From Syntrophales bacterium (GTDB lineage: Bacteria; Desulfobacterota; Syntrophia; Syntrophales; UBA2210), in NCBI GenBank assembly GCA_030655735.1, contig JAUSPK010000036.1, positions 1 through 14,573 on the forward strand: DNA of 14,573 nt. The letters are read 5' to 3'. The stretch's first letter is position 1, and each line of letters opens with the position of its first letter. Of the stretch, positions 12,304 to 14,573 are shown one piece after another. The notes below the pieces were generated by a model. That model saw only the letters and a program-made list of their open reading frames with translations, did not search any database and was not told the DNA's origin. Both the position numbers and the translations under genes were made by a program.

Positions 12304-13155
12304 ATGGGTGATCAGAAGGCCCTGACGCAGCCCCGCCTGGGGGCGCATATGTCCATCGCGGGCGGCCTGGAGAAGGCGCTCCTCAGGGGACAGACACTGG
12401 GGTGCACGACGATCCAGCTGTTCACCAAGAATTCGAACCAGTGGAAAGAGCGGGTCCTTGAAAAATCGGAGATACAGCTGTTCCGGGAGTTGAGAGAACA
12501 AACGGGGATCGACCCGGTTATCTCACATGCCAGTTATCTGATCAATCTGGCCTCTCCGGACGAGGAGATGTATGCAAAATCCCTGGATGCCATGGTCCAT
12601 GAGATCCGCCGGTGTGAACAGCTCGGTATCGACTATATTGTCGTCCACCCCGGTTTTCATAAGGGACGCGGCGAGGGATGGGGGATAGGCAGGATAACCG
12701 AGGCCCTCGACGCCATCCACGCCGATACCGCGGGATCGAGAGTTAGGGTCGCCCTGGAGACGACGGCGGGGCAGGGGAGCGCCCTCGGGGGGAGCCTTGA
12801 GGAGATAGCCCGTATTATCGAGAGGGTAAAAGAAAATTCCCGTCTGGTATTTTGTCTTGATACGTGCCACATGTTTGTGGCAGGATACGACCTTCGGACA
12901 CAGCAAAACTATCTTGATCTTTTTAGAGAGATTGATGATACAACAGGCAGGGAGAAACTGAGGGTTATTCACCTTAATGATTCAAAGAGAGAAATGGGCT
13001 CCCGGGTGGATCGGCACGAGGACATCGGGGAGGGGATGATCGGTGAGGGACTGTTCAGGCTGATTATGGGGGATATATCTCTTGCGGGTGTTTCAAAGAT
13101 TATAGAAACCCCTGGTGATATCGAAAATTTGCAACTGCTCAAGAGTTTTGCTTAA
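12304..13155 (+). CDS. nfo: Endonuclease IV (AP endonuclease)
   Basis: This 283-residue TIM-barrel enzyme cuts DNA 5' to abasic sites in base-excision repair, using a three-metal (zinc) centre. By alignment to E. coli Nfo from memory, all nine metal ligands are present: His75 (SHASYLINLA), His115 (VVHPG), Glu152 (LETTAGQG), Asp186 and His189 (LDTCHMF), His223 (IHLNDS), Asp236 and His238 (VDRHEDIGEG) and Glu268 (IETPGD). Length is standard (about 280). It follows mrpD by 78 bp in the same direction and precedes the exported protein by 21 bp. No functional link to the antiporter is evident. Confidence 0.96.
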   Translation: MGDQKALTQPRLGAHMSIAGGLEKALLRGQTLGCTTIQLFTKNSNQWKERVLEKSEIQLFRELREQTGIDPVISHASYLINLASPDEEMYAKSLDAMVHEIRRCEQLGIDYIVVHPGFHKGRGEGWGIGRITEALDAIHADTAGSRVRVALETTAGQGSALGGSLEEIARIIERVKENSRLVFCLDTCHMFVAGYDLRTQQNYLDLFREIDDTTGREKLRVIHLNDSKREMGSRVDRHEDIGEGMIGEGLFRLIMGDISLAGVSKIIETPGDIENLQLLKSFA

Positions 13156-13176
13156 CCAAACGTAAAGGAGATTGGA

Positions 13177-14573
13177 ATGAAGAGATTTGTGGTTTTTCTC
13201 TGTGTTTTAGGTGTGATGCTTTCCGGACTGGTGTGGGCTGAGGAGGCAAAGAACCAGGTGAAAAGGGTGGCGGTTCTTCCCTTTTCTGTTCATAGTTCTG
13301 AGGATATAGCCTATGTACGGGACGGGATATGGGATATGCTGATCTCCCGTCTCTCGGCGAGCGGGGGCATACAGGTCAGCGCGAAGCAGAAGATTTCAGA
13401 GGCGCTGGGCAAATCAACCCAAAAAGAGCTGGCTATTGCAGATGTTTACAGCCTGGGCAAGAGATTGGATCTTGATTACGTTGTGTGGGGGAGTATAACG
13501 AAGATCGGCAACAGCATAAGCCTTGACGCAAAGCTCCTCGATGTGTCCACCTATAAGACGCCCGTGGGTGTCTTCGAACAATGCCGGGGAATGGACGATG
13601 TGATACCGAGGATAAGTGATTTTTCGAAAAAGATACACTACTATGTCCTGGGGATAACCCCTCCGGCTGGCGAGGTCGCGGCCCTCCCCCCAGCCGGACA
13701 GGTTGGGTCCCCTGCCAAGTCCCTGCAGATATCCGATGAGGGCAAGGTCATACGGACTAGGCGGGGTACCTTTACTTCCGTGATTAATCCCTCCTTTATA
13801 ACGGCCACCAACCCGCTTGCCCAAAAGGGATTCTGGATGAGCCAGAGTTACAAAAAGACCTTCAAGGGGATGGATATAGCGGATGTGAATGGCGATGGCC
13901 TGAATGAGGTTGTCGTTATCGATGAAAACTCCCTAATGGTATACCAGAAGAACAAGGCAGAGTTCAAACCCCTCGGTAAGATTCAAGGAGATAAGTCCGA
14001 TAGTTATATCGCGGTTGACGCGGCTGATATCAATGGAAACGGCATAGCGGAGATTATCGTGACGAACATGAAAGGCCTCGATCTTAATTCCTTTGTAGTG
14101 GAATTTCAGGATGGAAGGTTTATCAGGATAGCGTCCGATCTAAGGTGGTTCTTGAGGGTTCTCGACATATCCGGGACGCCGAAACTGCTGGGGCAGGAAA
14201 TGGCGATGGACAAGCCGTTCAACTCACCCATACATGAGATCGTTTACCGGGATGGAAAGTATAGAAAAGGTGAGCGAATGTCCATACCTCTGGAACTTTC
14301 CGTTTACGGCCTTGCCATTGATCGGATAGATGCGTCCAATGCCAATAGGGTTATTGCCCTGGATGAATTCGGGCATATCAGTATATACAAGGAAACAAAG
14401 GCGTCGATTCAATATGATATCCAGATAATCGGGGGAAGCGACGATCTGCTGTGGGAGAGCCAGGATGTGTTCGGCGGGTCCAACAACAACTTCCGGTTTG
14501 GAGACATTCTGAAAACCTCGGACAACATAGACGCCCCCGAGAGGATCTACATAAAGGAGAGGGTACTTACCTA
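13177..14573 (+). CDS. Exported TolB-like / FG-GAP repeat protein, 3' truncated
   Basis: ATG 13177 follows AAAGGAG (13164-13170); 465 codons are present with no stop before the window end. Residues 1-21 form a signal peptide with a likely signal-peptidase I site after Val-Trp-Ala; there is no lipobox cysteine. Residues about 28-125 resemble the TolB-N/FlgO/CsgG-type fold: RVAVLPFSVHSSEDIAYVRD, then LISRLSASGGIQVSAKQKI, then DYVVWGSITKIGNSISLDAK. A Pro/Ala-rich linker (about 161-180) leads to FG-GAP/VCBS-type repeats with calcium-loop-like motifs DVNGDGLNEVVV (237-248) and DINGNGIAEIIV (284-295). It should act in the periplasm or at the outer membrane. The function is not known; the N-terminal domain suggests an envelope assembly or binding role. 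Confidence 0.87.
   Translation, partial: MKRFVVFLCVLGVMLSGLVWAEEAKNQVKRVAVLPFSVHSSEDIAYVRDGIWDMLISRLSASGGIQVSAKQKISEALGKSTQKELAIADVYSLGKRLDLDYVVWGSITKIGNSISLDAKLLDVSTYKTPVGVFEQCRGMDDVIPRISDFSKKIHYYVLGITPPAGEVAALPPAGQVGSPAKSLQISDEGKVIRTRRGTFTSVINPSFITATNPLAQKGFWMSQSYKKTFKGMDIADVNGDGLNEVVVIDENSLMVYQKNKAEFKPLGKIQGDKSDSYIAVDAADINGNGIAEIIVTNMKGLDLNSFVVEFQDGRFIRIASDLRWFLRVLDISGTPKLLGQEMAMDKPFNSPIHEIVYRDGKYRKGERMSIPLELSVYGLAIDRIDASNANRVIALDEFGHISIYKETKASIQYDIQIIGGSDDLLWESQDVFGGSNNNFRFGDILKTSDNIDAPERIYIKERVLT

Noticed and set aside
10513..12501. A 662-codon open frame on the - strand opposite mrpC, mrpD and nfo
   Set aside because: It is low-complexity, His/Gly/Gln-rich and has no family pattern. 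The + strand genes beneath it have clear conserved residues. It is a codon-bias shadow.

Overview
The window looks like a stretch of a free-living, anaerobe-type Gram-negative chromosome. My best guess is Desulfobacterota ('Deltaproteobacteria') or a similar lineage such as Nitrospirota. The guess rests on the moderate GC content, multi-PAS sensor kinases, stand-alone MbhD/MbhE-type subunits in an Mrp operon, the remnant of a four-helix-bundle (23S rRNA intervening-sequence) gene with 8-bp repeat arrays, and a TolB-like/FG-GAP exported protein. All genes supported here lie on the + strand. No rRNA, tRNA, CRISPR array, transposase or phage gene was seen.

Layout. (1) 1-1161: 3' part of an antiporter-like, proton-pumping membrane subunit (MrpA/MrpD/NuoL superfamily), cut by the window edge. 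(2) 1213-3705: membrane-anchored PAS-GAF-PAS histidine kinase. (3) 3706-4275: a 570-bp gap with no intact gene. It holds a decayed four-helix-bundle gene with two in-frame stops and no N-terminal half, lying between two 8-bp-period tandem arrays in opposite orientation, plus a small palindrome and a terminator-like hairpin. (4) 4276-5799: soluble REC-PAS-histidine kinase. (5) From a near-consensus sigma-70-type promoter at 5796-5824: a single-domain response regulator, two tandem-domain universal stress proteins (Usp), then eight closely packed genes for a multisubunit cation/proton antiporter membrane arm in the order MrpE, MnhB-domain, MrpF, MrpG, MbhD, MbhE, MrpC, MrpD (8004-12225). (6) 12304-13155: endonuclease IV (nfo), all nine metal ligands present. 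(7) 13177 to the window end: exported TolB-like plus FG-GAP repeat protein, cut by the edge.

How they fit together. The antiporter set is essentially Mrp, but the large MrpA subunit is split. Its C-terminal domains are separate small genes (MbhD- and MbhE-like). Its N-terminal NuoL-like part could be supplied by the partial gene at 1-1161, which sits upstream of the kinase genes. No hydrogenase or quinone-module gene is visible, so a plain cation/proton antiporter is the simplest reading; the flanks could change that.

The most interesting aspect is the mixture. Two sensor kinases, a receiver protein without an output domain and two nucleotide-binding-type Usp proteins are embedded in the antiporter locus, and no DNA-binding regulator is present. 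This suggests, but does not prove, post-translational control of ion transport by a phosphorelay and Usp proteins.
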